The notes: a model not told the origin generated them from the sequence alone. Counted from the first letter of the stretch, positions 17,768 through 27,812 are shown. The stretch is DNA of 64,000 nt from Psychrobacter immobilis (GCF_904846225.1 NZ_CAJGZJ010000011.1:1-64000), one strand, 5' to 3'. A program made the numbers and translations.

Positions 17768-19228
17768 TTACGAGCCTTCATCAACACGAACAAGACTCAC
17801 AACACCGTTAGCGTCAGTGACACGGCGATAACGTGTATTACTAGAGCTTGACGGTTGAGCCGATGGTTGTGTTGAATAAGTAGTAGGGCTGGTCGTTTGT
17901 TGCTGAATCAGTTGTCCCATACGATCGGCAGAGGCAGGTTTTAGAGGTTGGCTATTTGACGGCTGCCCGTATTGATTGCTGCTAGGAGCCGTATTACCAA
18001 CGATGGCACGATAAAATTTCTGTCCTGCGCGGCCATCAGCTGGAAGAATACCCTTACTAGATTGGTACTGCTGAATCGCACCACGCGTACCATCACCGAT
18101 GATGCCATCAACACCGCCAATATCATAGCCGGCGTTCAATAATGCTTGTTGGATATCTTTGGCTTGCTGGCGACTGATGCCCGGATCGTCTGTTGGCCAC
18201 GCGGTGACAAAGTCAGTTTTGCTGCTGTCTTCGCGAGTGATCAGGTCTGATAGATGGGCGATTGCCAACGCATAGTTTTCTGACGCGTTATACGAATAAA
18301 ACGTATCAAAGTTTTTGCCGACTAAAAACGCAGGGCCATCTTTACCAGCTGGCAATAGTAATCCTGCACTGCTTAAATCAGAGGGTAACGGGCTGCCGTT
18401 GGCAAGCGTTAACCCTTGATCGCGCCAGTGGCTCATGGATTTTTTGTTCTTGCGATCAGAGGCTGCCCAAAATCCGCTCGGTAGTTTGACTTCATAACCC
18501 CAAGGCTCGCCAGTACGATAACCGCGCTTAGCCAAGAAGTTTGCTGTAGAAGCCAACGCATCAGGGACGCTGTTGACCAAGTCGCGACGACCATCACCAT
18601 CAAAATCAACCGCCAATTCTAAAAAAGTGCTCGGCATAAACTGTGTTTGCCCAAACGCACCTGCCCACGAACCAGTCATGTCATTTGGCGCAATATCCCC
18701 ATTCTGCACGATTTTTAGCGCATTGGCGTATTCACCTTGAAAGTAGCTTTGACGACGATCAAAGCACGATAGCGTCGCTAAAGACTCAAACAAAGGTTTT
18801 TTACCCAAGGTCTGTCCAAAGTTAGATTCTACGCCCCACACACCCAATACGTGTTCGGCTTTGACGCCATAACGCGATTCGATTTGACGTAACGTATCGC
18901 TCCACTGGCGTTTAGCGCGTACACCATCTTCGACACGCTCTTTATCGACCAGCGATGACAGGTAATCCCAAACGTCTTTTTGAAATTCAGGCTGATAGTT
19001 TAGTGATTGAATCACGCTCGGATCAGGCTGGCTTGGACGATAATTGTTAAAGGTAGCGCTATCAACACCATTAAATTTACTAGAGTTTTTTAATCCATCT
19101 AGACATTGTTGTAGTTCGCTATTGGATAAATTGGGTGCTTCGGGACGCGCAGCTTGGGCAGTACTGGCAAGGCTGATGCCAACGGCCATACTAAGTAGCG
19201 ATAATGTAGAAAGGGAAATCAAACGCAT
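17768..19228 (-). CDS. Lytic murein transglycosylase (MltB-like) with peptidoglycan-binding domain
   Basis: Cleaves the MurNAc-GlcNAc bond of peptidoglycan with formation of 1,6-anhydroMurNAc, in the periplasm. It has a 486-aa chain, a signal peptide ending TAQA (about 26), and an SLT domain of the MltB/Slt35 type with the catalytic Glu in VWGVESNFG (about 135) and GAFGQTQFMPSTF (about 190). A DFDGDGRRDL loop could bind calcium. A PG_binding_1 domain (about 365-415) follows, then a Ser/Pro/Gln-rich tail of about 70 residues. No lipobox, so it is soluble rather than a lipoprotein. AGGATATTTTC precedes the ATG. Confidence 0.9.
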   Translation of the reverse strand: MRLISLSTLSLLSMAVGISLASTAQAARPEAPNLSNSELQQCLDGLKNSSKFNGVDSATFNNYRPSQPDPSVIQSLNYQPEFQKDVWDYLSSLVDKERVEDGVRAKRQWSDTLRQIESRYGVKAEHVLGVWGVESNFGQTLGKKPLFESLATLSCFDRRQSYFQGEYANALKIVQNGDIAPNDMTGSWAGAFGQTQFMPSTFLELAVDFDGDGRRDLVNSVPDALASTANFLAKRGYRTGEPWGYEVKLPSGFWAASDRKNKKSMSHWRDQGLTLANGSPLPSDLSSAGLLLPAGKDGPAFLVGKNFDTFYSYNASENYALAIAHLSDLITREDSSKTDFVTAWPTDDPGISRQQAKDIQQALLNAGYDIGGVDGIIGDGTRGAIQQYQSSKGILPADGRAGQKFYRAIVGNTAPSSNQYGQPSNSQPLKPASADRMGQLIQQQTTSPTTYSTQPSAQPSSSSNTRYRRVTDANGVVSLVRVDEGS

Positions 19229-19471
19229 GAAAATATCCTATAAGCATCGAAATAATGGGTAGAAGTGAAAAGCGAATGGAGCCAGTATGGACTTAGAGTA
19301 ACCAATCTCAATAACAAAGAAAAGGTATCGAAGCACTCAGTTACGATAAGCTGACGGTGGCGTGAGGTTGGGAGAGGTTTTCTGATTAAGGTAAGACTTT
19401 TTATCAGGCTAATAAGAAAAACTTTCAAAAATAGTTTTTCAGAGCTTATTTACAACGCTATTCAAACCCAA

Positions 19472-20185
19472 CTACTCTCCCAAAACCCCATTTAACTCGT
19501 CAATAAACGTAGCAACACGCTCGGCATTTTTACCCAAATCGCTGCCACCGACTCGCGATTTACTGCGTATATCGACTAGACGTTCACTGCCATTATCGGT
19601 GATACGCACGACGACATCATCTTTAAAACCAAACCACATCGTAGTGTCAGTCGCTTCGATGATGCCCTTATTAGCATCGCTATTCACCAACTCCCAGCCT
19701 AAATTATTGACGGCTTGTTCGGTAGCTTCCATCAATTCAGGTTGTGATTGTGTATAGGTTAAGGTTTTCAGATCGGGATAAGCATCACGCTGTTGTTGTG
19801 CCGTTTCTATACCATCGTAGGCTACCGGATTGGGTGCATCGGCGCGTAGTGGGGCAATGGCCACAAATTCTGGTGGGTTTACTAAGTCGGTCGAAATATC
19901 ATGAATAGGCGGTGCGTTTTTGCCTTTATTTATCATACTTAGCGGCATTGCTATGGCGATAGCAGATAGTACGACTGCCACTATCGTACTGCCAAGTGTC
20001 ACTGTCTTACGCTTAAATACAATTTGAAAAACGAGTAAGATAAGGGCCGCAATGCCAGCAAACACGCCGAATTTCAATCCTGTGAATATTGTGCCTAAAT
20101 CGACCATACCATATTTATAAAGCGGACCGGGTAATGCCACCAGTAAAAAAGCAATTACACTGATAAGGATCACTAAAGCTTTCAT
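19472..20185 (-). CDS. DUF1499 domain-containing membrane protein
   Basis: A 237-aa protein with three hydrophobic segments in residues 1-85, followed by a DUF1499 domain (about 95-235) containing PPEFVAIAPLRADAPNPVAYDG and the C-terminal VDIRSKSRVGGSDLGKNAERV. The DUF1499 role is not established. GGAG lies 7 bases before the ATG. It sits 53 bases downstream of tpm on the same strand and could be co-transcribed with it. Confidence 0.85.
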   Translation of the reverse strand: MKALVILISVIAFLLVALPGPLYKYGMVDLGTIFTGLKFGVFAGIAALILLVFQIVFKRKTVTLGSTIVAVVLSAIAIAMPLSMINKGKNAPPIHDISTDLVNPPEFVAIAPLRADAPNPVAYDGIETAQQQRDAYPDLKTLTYTQSQPELMEATEQAVNNLGWELVNSDANKGIIEATDTTMWFGFKDDVVVRITDNGSERLVDIRSKSRVGGSDLGKNAERVATFIDELNGVLGE

Positions 20186-20238
20186 TAAAATTCTCCGTTA
20201 TTATTGAATGAGTGCTTACGCAGTGAGTTTGCTTAATC

Positions 20239-20913
20239 TTACTTTTTATTCAACAGCCAAATATGTTCAGTGACTTTCAGCTCAGGTACAGAGCCAATTG
20301 TAGCTGGCTCAGTCGTCAATTCGCTGATGTGATAGTGCTCGCCATAATAGTGCCGAATTTGCTCGCTACTGATTGAGAATGGTGGCCCCTCTTTTTTACT
20401 TTGATCATAATTCAAGGTAAGCAACAGTTGTGGCGCTATTTTATTACTAACATTACCACCAAGCTTTCGTATTTGCTCGCTATATTTTGGTCGCATATTG
20501 GCTGGCAGGGCAATCAATGCCGCTTTATCATATACCGCATCAATAGAGCCAATCTCAGCGGACGTTAATGCAAAAATATCAGCAACCCAGATTTCTACTT
20601 CTTGGCCAAAAAGCTGACCTTGATAACATTTAATCTCTGGATTATCGGCAAGCTGACGCACGTTAGGTTGGACATTTTGCTCAGTAAAAAATGCTTGTAC
20701 GGCGATTTCAACCAATTCAACGCCAACCACGTCATAGCCTTGTGCCGCTAACCAAACCATATCTATCGATTTGCCACATAAAGGCACAAATACTCGACCA
20801 CCAGCGGGCACGTTTAAATGACCAAAATACTTCACTAATAACGGATTCACTTCAGACTGATTAAAGCCAATACGTTTCTCTTGCCAGCGTTTTTGCCAAA
20901 ACTCAGGATTCAT
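20239..20913 (-). CDS. tpm: Thiopurine S-methyltransferase
   Basis: SAM-dependent methyltransferase of the TPMT family. In bacteria it methylates and detoxifies oxyanions such as selenite or tellurite, and thiopurines. The 224-aa length is typical. Conserved blocks: FWQKRWQEKRIGFNQSEVNPLL at the N-terminus, RVFVPLCGKSIDMVWLAAQGYDVVGVELVE (about 40-70, the SAM loop), and YDKAALIALPANMRPKY (about 130-147). AGAGG precedes the ATG. Upstream of the DUF1499 gene. Confidence 0.93.
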   Translation of the reverse strand: MNPEFWQKRWQEKRIGFNQSEVNPLLVKYFGHLNVPAGGRVFVPLCGKSIDMVWLAAQGYDVVGVELVEIAVQAFFTEQNVQPNVRQLADNPEIKCYQGQLFGQEVEIWVADIFALTSAEIGSIDAVYDKAALIALPANMRPKYSEQIRKLGGNVSNKIAPQLLLTLNYDQSKKEGPPFSISSEQIRHYYGEHYHISELTTEPATIGSVPELKVTEHIWLLNKK

Positions 20914-21124
20914 GGCATTGGCCTCTAATGATGAATGTTCATGTGATTGATTGTTATTTTGAGTAGAGTATTATCATAACTTTTTGAGATGCTTTAATGC
21001 ATTAATGCATTAAAAAACCAAATGCCTATATTATAAGCATTTGGATTATAAGCATTTGGCCTGATTAAATATCGAGATTCAAACTGATTTTGGTTGAATC
21101 ATAAATAATTATTCAACTGATCAT

Positions 21125-21646
21125 TTAGCTGACCATATATTGGCTAAATTCTTTGCGCAGTTTGGCAAGCTTTGGCGGTATGGCAAAGTTACAATAAGCC
21201 TGTCCTGGGTTTCTATTAAAGAAGTCTTGATGAGCGTCTTCAGCCTGATAGAACTCAACGGCAGGGTGCACTTCAGTGACAACGCCAACGCCCATATCAC
21301 GCAGTTTATTGATGGTACGATCGACTGTTGGTTTTTGGTCTTCATCTGTGTAAAAGACCACGCTACGATACTGGCTGCCTACATCGTTGCCTTGGCGATC
21401 TTTGGTGGTGGGATCATGAGTGCCAAAGAATACATCAAGGACAACTTCTAATGGCACAATCGACTCGTCAAACTCTATTTTGATGACTTCGACATGTCCT
21501 GTGGTACCACTACAGACATCTTGATAGTTTGCGGATACAGCGTCACCGCCCATATAGCCAGATACGACGGATTGCACGCCTTTTAGTGATAAAAATACCG
21601 ACTCGGTGCACCAGAAACAGCCACCGCCTAAGATAATAGTTTGCAT
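21125..21646 (-). CDS. msrA: Peptide-methionine (S)-S-oxide reductase MsrA
   Basis: Reduces methionine-S-sulfoxide in oxidised proteins. The 173-aa length is usual, and GGGCFWCTE gives the catalytic Cys10. GYMGGDAVSANYQDVCSGTTGHVEVIKIEFD is the typical central block, and FFNRNPGQAYCNFAIPPKL the C-terminal one. AGGAAAAATT precedes the ATG. It is monocistronic and cytoplasmic. Confidence 0.95.
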   Translation of the reverse strand: MQTIILGGGCFWCTESVFLSLKGVQSVVSGYMGGDAVSANYQDVCSGTTGHVEVIKIEFDESIVPLEVVLDVFFGTHDPTTKDRQGNDVGSQYRSVVFYTDEDQKPTVDRTINKLRDMGVGVVTEVHPAVEFYQAEDAHQDFFNRNPGQAYCNFAIPPKLAKLRKEFSQYMVS

Positions 21647-21945
21647 AATTTTTCCTATTATTATAAATATGAGCTAAGGTCTTTATTTGGTTACAATGTT
21701 GTCATTTTTCAATGCATCATTATCCTTAGCTCGACCCATTTAGCTTAGCAGGGCATCTGACTGCGATAAGTAACAAACAGTAATGTTATAATGGGCTTTT
21801 GCTACGTTGATTTGCTTTAGGCTACTACTAGCTTTGAGCCACTACTGACTATCAGTCAAATAGTAGCCATCAAAACCAATGAACATTTTCTAATCAAAGT
21901 TTCGTTATTAAAACTAAGAACCAAAAATCAAAAACGAGTCGCCCT

Positions 21946-22731
21946 ATGAGCCAGTTCCATCATTCTACAGACGCTGCTATCAAACATGACACCTTATTTA
22001 CCACACCGCTCGATAAAGCGGCGCGTTTTTCCTTTGATGAGCAAGTAGTGGCGTGTTTTCCCGATATGATTCGCCGCAGTGTTCCCGGTTACGGTCAGGT
22101 ATTGGCCATGCTGCCTATCTTTGCCCGTCGTCACTGTAAGTATCGCCAGCAGGATGATAATGGTCAGCGCGTCAGTCGCATTTATGATTTGGGCTGCTCG
22201 CTTGGTGCGGCAAGTATGACGTTGGCTGGTGAATTCGATCCGCAAGATTTACAGATCAAGGCGATTGATATCTCACCAGCGATGACGACTGAGGCGACGA
22301 CTTTATTGAGTGATCATTATCCTGAGCACGATATAGAAGTGATTACGGCTGATATTCGTGATGTGGAGCTTGAATCGTGTGATATGGTGATTTTGAACTT
22401 AACGTTACAGTTTTTGCCAGCAGCCGATCGAGTGATGGTGTTAGAGAAAATTTATGCCGCGTTAAGCGAAGGTGGCATACTAGTATTGACAGAAAAGACG
22501 CATGCGTTTGATGAACAATATGATGCGTGGTTGGTTGAGCGTTATTACGACTTTAAGCGCGCCAATGGTTATACCGAGATGGAAATTAGTGGCAAACGTA
22601 ATGCACTAGAGAATGTCCTGATTACCGATACCTTAGATGAACATCATGCACGGCTAGATCAAGTTGGTTTTGAACGTCATCTGACATGGTTTCAGTTTTT
22701 GAACTTTGTCTCTATTGTGGCGTTTAAATAG
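21946..22731 (+). CDS. cmoA: Carboxy-S-adenosyl-L-methionine synthase CmoA
   Basis: Makes carboxy-SAM from SAM and prephenate; CmoB then uses it to form cmo5U34 in tRNA. The 261-aa protein has [15 protein letters not shown] (about 75-90, cofactor loop), [23 protein letters not shown], and the N-terminal [22 protein letters not shown] family motif. In most relatives cmoB follows immediately, but here it is 1.8 kb away, beyond a KAP NTPase gene. Confidence 0.95.
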   Translation: MSQFHHSTDAAIKHDTLFTTPLDKAARFSFDEQVVACFPDMIRRSVPGYGQVLAMLPIFARRHCKYRQQDDNGQRVSRIYDLGCSLGAASMTLAGEFDPQDLQIKAIDISPAMTTEATTLLSDHYPEHDIEVITADIRDVELESCDMVILNLTLQFLPAADRVMVLEKIYAALSEGGILVLTEKTHAFDEQYDAWLVERYYDFKRANGYTEMEISGKRNALENVLITDTLDEHHARLDQVGFERHLTWFQFLNFVSIVAFK

Positions 22732-22805
22732 GGTGGTTTAAATAACTTGTAGGAGCTGATTTCGCTTTTCGCTATTATCTGCTTGTTTGCATGAGGCGAT
22801 AGGCT

Positions 22806-22854
22806 AAGGCTTGGCGCGTCTCTTGCTTCGCGAGACACCCCAAAGCCAAGCCTT
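22806..22854. repeat. GC-rich hairpin upstream of the KAP NTPase gene
   Basis: Outer stem AAGGCTTGGC/GCCAAGCCTT and inner stem GTCTC/GAGAC surround a short loop. It lies between cmoA and the KAP gene, is much more GC-rich than that gene, and may be a terminator-like or boundary structure of the insertion. There is no T tract, and it is not related to the other repeats of the window. Confidence 0.6.
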
Positions 22855-22976
22855 CGCAGCTCATACATCCAAACAGGATAGACGCTGCAATCGAGGCTAG
22901 CGGGGACATCGGGTTTTTGCCTGTATTTATCGTTGTTAAAGAATGTTTTATTTTAAGAGTTACAAGGAAAGATAAA

Positions 22977-24326
22977 ATGGATATGGATATTACAACAAAA
23001 ACGTTTGATGAACGTGATGAGTTTCAACGTGAAAGTATCGCTGAAAAAGCTATTAAGCTTCTAAAGTCTGATATAGATATTTCACCAATGGTCATCGATG
23101 GCAGTTGGGGTACAGGTAAAACTGAGTTTTGCCATAAACTTATCAATCTGATGAAGGAAGATAGTACACACAATATAATTTATATTGACGCTTTCAAAGC
23201 TGATCATGTTGATGAGCCTTTGATGACTGTACTCGCAGAAATTATTAAAATCTTACCTGAAGGTCCACGTAGAAAGGCTTTTATAAATAGAGTATTACCA
23301 GCTGTACGCTATACTCTCAAAACAGTTGCTAAAGCTGGTGTTTCTCATCTTCTGAGACAAGACTTTGCTGATATTGCAAATGATTTTGATGAAGTAATTC
23401 AAAAAGCAGTTGACGATTCAATAGATAAAACAGCAGAGTTAATACTAAAAGATCATGTAGAGGCAGAAAAGAGTTTAAAAACATTACAAACCGCTCTAAC
23501 TGCCATTGCATCCCAAGATCCTATTATTATATTTATAGATGAACTAGATCGCTGTAGACCAAACTTCGCGGTCGACATGCTCGAGATAATCAAGCATACG
23601 TTTGATGTACCAGATGTTAGCTTCGTGCTTATTACTAATACGCAGCAATTGAAAGCGTCTATAAATCATTGTTATGGTCAGGCAGTTGATGCACAGCGTT
23701 ATTTAGATAAGTTTATTAAGTTTCGATTTGAGTTATCTTCTCTTTCTAGTAGGGGTTATCAATCTCCTGTTTTAGCTTCTAAACAGCATTTTTTCAACCT
23801 AGCGTCAGAAAAAAAGTGTTTGCCTGCTGATTATTTAAACGATAATTATTTTAAAGCAGCGATTGAAGATTTAGTTCGCTATCGCAGTCTATCTCTTAGA
23901 GAGATAGAGACATTGATTTTACATATACAAATTGCACAGACTCTATCTGAATCAGCAATATTTTCTGAACAACAACATTTAGGTTATAAGCTGCTCCGAT
24001 TAATTGGCATCTTATTAGTATGTTATAGACCAGAGCTATTAGATCAAGTTAAAAAAGGAATTATTGATGCCAAGTTATTGGGTGAATTTTTAGGAGTTAA
24101 AAAGCTCCCTACTTTTGAGTCAAGTGTAGGTGTACCAAAGCCCTTCGAAGTGATTATGTTTATTATAGCTAAGGGTTGTACTGAAAATGCTGAGTGGTAT
24201 AAGCCGTCGGAGGGGAAAAAAGAACTTTGGGAATCATATGAGAGTGGTTTTATGGGAAATTTTCCAGTTCCTCACAAAGCAATAAATGAAATTATAGAAA
24301 CAGCAAATATAATGGCGTTCGAATAA
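22977..24326 (+). CDS. KAP family P-loop NTPase
   Basis: A 449-aa ATPase of the KAP family. Walker A is GSWGTGKT at 42-49, and Walker B is IIIFIDELDRCRP at about 183-195 with the KAP-typical ELDRC. VSFVLITNTQQLKASI follows, then YLDKFIKFRFELS. No transmembrane segment is visible, unlike many KAP proteins. ATG at 22977 is chosen because AAGGAAAG precedes it; an upstream TTG lacks support. KAP ATPases occur in phage exclusion and defence systems such as PifA and Qat, but the function here is inferred only from the family. It is more AT-rich than its neighbours and splits the cmoA-cmoB pair, so it is probably acquired. No partner gene is beside it. Confidence 0.85.
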   Translation: MDMDITTKTFDERDEFQRESIAEKAIKLLKSDIDISPMVIDGSWGTGKTEFCHKLINLMKEDSTHNIIYIDAFKADHVDEPLMTVLAEIIKILPEGPRRKAFINRVLPAVRYTLKTVAKAGVSHLLRQDFADIANDFDEVIQKAVDDSIDKTAELILKDHVEAEKSLKTLQTALTAIASQDPIIIFIDELDRCRPNFAVDMLEIIKHTFDVPDVSFVLITNTQQLKASINHCYGQAVDAQRYLDKFIKFRFELSSLSSRGYQSPVLASKQHFFNLASEKKCLPADYLNDNYFKAAIEDLVRYRSLSLREIETLILHIQIAQTLSESAIFSEQQHLGYKLLRLIGILLVCYRPELLDQVKKGIIDAKLLGEFLGVKKLPTFESSVGVPKPFEVIMFIIAKGCTENAEWYKPSEGKKELWESYESGFMGNFPVPHKAINEIIETANIMAFE

Positions 24327-24515
24327 TATATAAGTTTAAACCTTAGGATTGGGTAATAACGAAACGTAAACTGAGTTATTAAAGAACACCGACCTATGCC
24401 TCGCATATTTGCCCACTTTTAAAGCACTCCAATCTCGAGGCTCATCTTTTTTTCTTTACTTTCACTCTTTTCATTATTATCCATTTAAATAACAATCAAC
24501 ACGGTAATCCGCTTT

Positions 24516-25598
24516 ATGCTCAACGACACTATCATCCACGCCGAACGCGAACTGTATTTAACCTTGTTAGAGCTCGCCCAGCAGCAGCCGAGCGCCTATG
24601 AGTGGCTGACGCAACTGCCCACGTGGTTAAATGATATCAAGGACAAAGCCAACTATGCGCATGCGCCTGCTTACCAAGCGTCGGTAGCACGTTTGCCAAC
24701 ATTAGCCGTTGATAATGTAGATTTGGACAGTGATATATTGACGATTAATGCGCCCTTAAGTGACTCTGAGCGCAAACAAACCATGGCGCTATTAAAGCAA
24801 CTGATGCCGTGGCGCAAAGGGCCTTTTCAGATTGGCAGTCAAGTCGAAAATCAAATTGATAGTGGTCAGAATGAATACCAACAAGCCGCACCAATTCTCA
24901 TTGATACCGAGTGGCACAGTGATTGGAAATGGCAGCGAGTTGCACCGCATTTAGGAAATTTAAAAGGTCGGCGTGTATTGGATGTCGGCGGCGGCTCCGG
25001 TTATCACGGTTGGCGTATGGCAGGGGCTGGCGCGGATACAGTGATTATCATTGATCCGTCTTGCTTGTTTTATCATCAGTTTATGGCGATTCGTCATTTC
25101 GTCGGTAGCGGCGATACTCATGCTCATGGTACAGGCCGTTATCGTACCCATTATATTCCTGTGCCATTAGAAGCATTGCCTGAGCATAGCCAGCTATTTG
25201 ACACCGTGTTTAGTATGGGCGTGCTCTATCATCGTCAGTCACCTTTTGAGCATTTGCAGCAACTCAAAGGGCAATTGGTAAAAGGCGGTGAGTTGGTACT
25301 TGAAACCTTGGTCATTGAAGGCGATGCCAATACTGTCCTCGTGCCGCATGATCGCTATGCGCAAATGAATAACGTGTATTTTTTACCGTCAGTCGCCGCA
25401 TTAATCGGCTGGCTAGAAAAGGCTGGATTCTCAGACGTGCGCTGCGTCGATGTAGCCGTAACCTCGATTGAGGAACAACGTAAAACAGAATGGATGACTT
25501 ATCATTCGTTAGCCGATTTTTTAGATCCGAATGATGCTAGCAAGACACTTGAGGGCTATCCTGCACCGATGCGTGCCACGTTAATTGCCAAAAAGTAA
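24516..25598 (+). CDS. cmoB: tRNA U34 carboxymethyltransferase CmoB
   Basis: Transfers the carboxymethyl group from carboxy-SAM to 5-hydroxyuridine at the tRNA wobble position 34. The 360-aa protein has LMPWRKGPFQI (about 92-102), LIDTEWHSDWKWQRVAPHL, the cofactor loop RRVLDVGGGSGYHGWRMAGAG (about 150-170), VFSMGVLYHRQSPFEHLQQLK and PVPLEALPE, all matching the family. It works in sequence with CmoA, from which it is separated by the KAP gene. The ribosome site is weak. Confidence 0.95.
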   Translation: MLNDTIIHAERELYLTLLELAQQQPSAYEWLTQLPTWLNDIKDKANYAHAPAYQASVARLPTLAVDNVDLDSDILTINAPLSDSERKQTMALLKQLMPWRKGPFQIGSQVENQIDSGQNEYQQAAPILIDTEWHSDWKWQRVAPHLGNLKGRRVLDVGGGSGYHGWRMAGAGADTVIIIDPSCLFYHQFMAIRHFVGSGDTHAHGTGRYRTHYIPVPLEALPEHSQLFDTVFSMGVLYHRQSPFEHLQQLKGQLVKGGELVLETLVIEGDANTVLVPHDRYAQMNNVYFLPSVAALIGWLEKAGFSDVRCVDVAVTSIEEQRKTEWMTYHSLADFLDPNDASKTLEGYPAPMRATLIAKK

Positions 25599-25610
25599 CG
25601 CTTACTTAAT

Positions 25611-25755
25611 TATAGCCAGTCCTAAATAAAAGGGATGCAAATATTATCACGAGCTACTGAGATAAACGTTACTTGCTTGCTGTGCCTGCGCAGACAGAGG
25701 CGTCGCAAAATTTATCCCAGTAACTCTGTGTCCATTTTATATTGGATCAAATATA
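25611..25755 (+). repeat. Dispersed palindromic repeat, copy D (subtype 2)
   Basis: 145 bp starting TATAGCCAGTCC and ending TTGGATCAAATATA. The core is CTTGCTGTGCCTGCGCAGAC followed by AGAGGCGTCGCAAAA. Arms GAGCTACTGAGATAAA and TTTATCCCAGTAACTC pair. It begins 12 bases after the cmoB stop and ends a few bases before the ribosome site of the next gene. Confidence 0.88.
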
Positions 25756-25773
25756 CCATAAGGAAAATGGACC

Positions 25774-26904
25774 GTGAAAAAATTAACGAGTTTACTCAGC
25801 GCTATGATGGGGTTGCTGCCATTGACGTCCATATCAGCTCATGCTGCCTATGGTACGCCATTTGAAGGCTGGGGCTTTGTGCAGGATGATTGGCAACTGG
25901 TCTGTGATAATACATTGACTTGCCGAGCAGCGGGTTATGCAGATGAGAGTATGTTGGATACGCCTGCTTCGATTTTATTAACTGTCATACCGCAAAAGTC
26001 GATACCAAGTGTATCGGTGGCTTTTGAATACCAAGAAGACGATACGAGTGGTAGTGACAACGAATTAATGACAACAGAGTTTTGGTTAAATAATAAAAAT
26101 TATGGTGCCATTGAGAATGGTGAGCTTAATGCTAAGCAAACCCAGCAGCTTTTGAGTCATTCGCGTCAAAATACTAAGATAGAGATAAGAGCGGGTAATG
26201 ATCGGTGGACAATCAGCGATAAAGGCATGAGTGCCGTGCTGCTCAAGCTTGACGAGGTGCAAGGGCGAGTCGGCACACCGATAGCATTAGTGAGCAAAAC
26301 CAATCCTAATCGGCAAACACCTAAAGCAGCCAAAGCAACACCTGTCATTAAAAAAGCGATCTCATATTCTGATGATAAACAGCAGCTAGACCCTGCAAAA
26401 CTAGTGTATTTTCGAAAAAATATAAACAAGTGGATCGATATTGATGCCAAAGAACTTGTAGGCGCTGAGGACGATATAGGAGACTGTGAGCTGGTCAATC
26501 CAAAAACCGAAGCGTACCAGCGAACGCAAGAATATGGCGCTGATAGGCTAGACTGGGAATTTACAACCGTAGATGCCACCCATACATTAGCCAGTCATAT
26601 TTGTTGGCAGGGCGCATACAACGAAGGCTATGGTTATTGGCTGATCGACAAGGCAAAACCCAGTCGTCCGCAGCTAATTACTACCATGGGCAATGAGTAT
26701 TCTGATGGCGAGATTTGGGCTACTCATAAAGATCGCGGGATTGGTGATTGCTGGAATCGTGCGGTATGGATTTGGGATGGCAAAACCTTTGCTCAATCAG
26801 AAGATGCTAGTACAGGCATGTGTCGCGGCTTTGCTGGTGGCGCGTGGGATTTGCCAACTTACGTCAGTGACGTGATAGAAAATAATGGCAAAGCTAATAA
26901 ATAA
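25774..26904 (+). CDS. DUF1176 domain-containing secreted protein
   Basis: A 376-aa exported protein with a signal peptide ending SAHA (about 25). The DUF1176 signature appears early (DDWQLVCDNTLTCRAAGY, about 38-55) and late in the protein (WATHKDRGIGDCWNRAVWIWDGKTF, MCRGFAGGAWDLPTY), with several conserved Cys likely disulfide-bonded in the periplasm. The family's role is not known. The start is GTG at 25774, with AAGGAAA 8-9 bases upstream placed right beside the end of a palindromic repeat, so the repeat lies in its leader or promoter. Confidence 0.82.
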   Translation: MKKLTSLLSAMMGLLPLTSISAHAAYGTPFEGWGFVQDDWQLVCDNTLTCRAAGYADESMLDTPASILLTVIPQKSIPSVSVAFEYQEDDTSGSDNELMTTEFWLNNKNYGAIENGELNAKQTQQLLSHSRQNTKIEIRAGNDRWTISDKGMSAVLLKLDEVQGRVGTPIALVSKTNPNRQTPKAAKATPVIKKAISYSDDKQQLDPAKLVYFRKNINKWIDIDAKELVGAEDDIGDCELVNPKTEAYQRTQEYGADRLDWEFTTVDATHTLASHICWQGAYNEGYGYWLIDKAKPSRPQLITTMGNEYSDGEIWATHKDRGIGDCWNRAVWIWDGKTFAQSEDASTGMCRGFAGGAWDLPTYVSDVIENNGKANK

Positions 26905-26999
26905 CGTTTCGATAAAAAATGGCATAGCTAACGACAATCTAAAGATCTCACTAATAGCGTCATCAGTATCAATGCGCTATTGGTGAGATGTCATATTTC

Positions 27000-27218
27000 T
27001 TAAATAAACCATCTTTGAAAAGCCACTTCTAACACCAGTTTGAGTAAGAACCCTACAAAACCTGCACCTAATGCTAAAAATATCCAAAATGTGCCAGCGC
27101 GCCCAGCGTCAGATTGTTTAGATATATCCCACATAATAAAAAACAAGAAAGCGATGAATATCGGCAATAAAACGTACAATCCCCAACTGGTGACAGTACT
27201 GGCAGCAATAGCAAACAT
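27000..27218 (-). CDS. Small membrane protein, DUF2788-like
   Basis: A 72-aa protein with two hydrophobic segments (about 12-30 and 42-65) separated by a polar KQSDAGRAGT loop. Length and the MWDISKQSDAGRAG-type loop fit DUF2788, an inner-membrane family of unknown role in Moraxellaceae and relatives. AGGATTATGTC precedes the ATG. It is convergent with the DUF1176 gene and stands alone. Confidence 0.75.
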   Translation of the reverse strand: MFAIAASTVTSWGLYVLLPIFIAFLFFIMWDISKQSDAGRAGTFWIFLALGAGFVGFLLKLVLEVAFQRWFI

Positions 27219-27812
27219 GACATAATCCTATGAAGTAATAACGTGCCGTCTATTTGTATTTATACAAAATCCAAAGTATAAAACCCAGAAATTCTATTGA
27301 CTTAATGTTGTCAAACTTACTTTTGAATTGCAAATCACTATACATAAATAAAAGAGATGAAGTAAAAATATACACCATAGAATAAAGGCCAATGCCTTAG
27401 TGAATAAAGTAGAAGGCCAGCATTATAACGCGGAAGCGAGCGTCTATAAACCGCTATTAAATAGGAGCAACGGGAACGCTACAATGAGTCCAGCTGATTT
27501 GCCCGTATCAATGCGTAATGCGCTTGTATTCCTACTCATTTAATTAGGGTAAGCATAAAGCAAAGCCGTGACAAATCTTTTAATCTTCTTGATTATCAAT
27601 GTCAGCTGTCATAACCGTAAGATTTTAGTGCTAATTTTGGCGCAAATGATGCAATAAAGCGCAAAGATTGTTATATTTGTAGGTTACTTATTTTTTATTT
27701 TATTTTCTCCCATGCAATGCCGGTCGCTATTATAATAAGCAATGAGTGATTGCTCGCATTTGCCACATTTTTGCACTGTTTTTGTCGTTTATTTAACTGA
27801 GTTCAAAACCTT
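27219..27812. other. 594-bp gene-free region upstream of argS
   Basis: Contains the divergent promoters of the DUF2788 and argS genes. 27385-27545 is richer in GC than its flanks and has several short self-complementary stretches, but I do not recognise an RNA family. A 19-codon ORF at 27484-27543 has no ribosome site. No repeat-family member is seen. Confidence 0.45.

Noticed and set aside
27484-27543. 19-codon ORF upstream of argS
   Set aside because: No ribosome site at a usable distance and no similarity to known leader peptides (no Arg codon run that would suit attenuation of argS).
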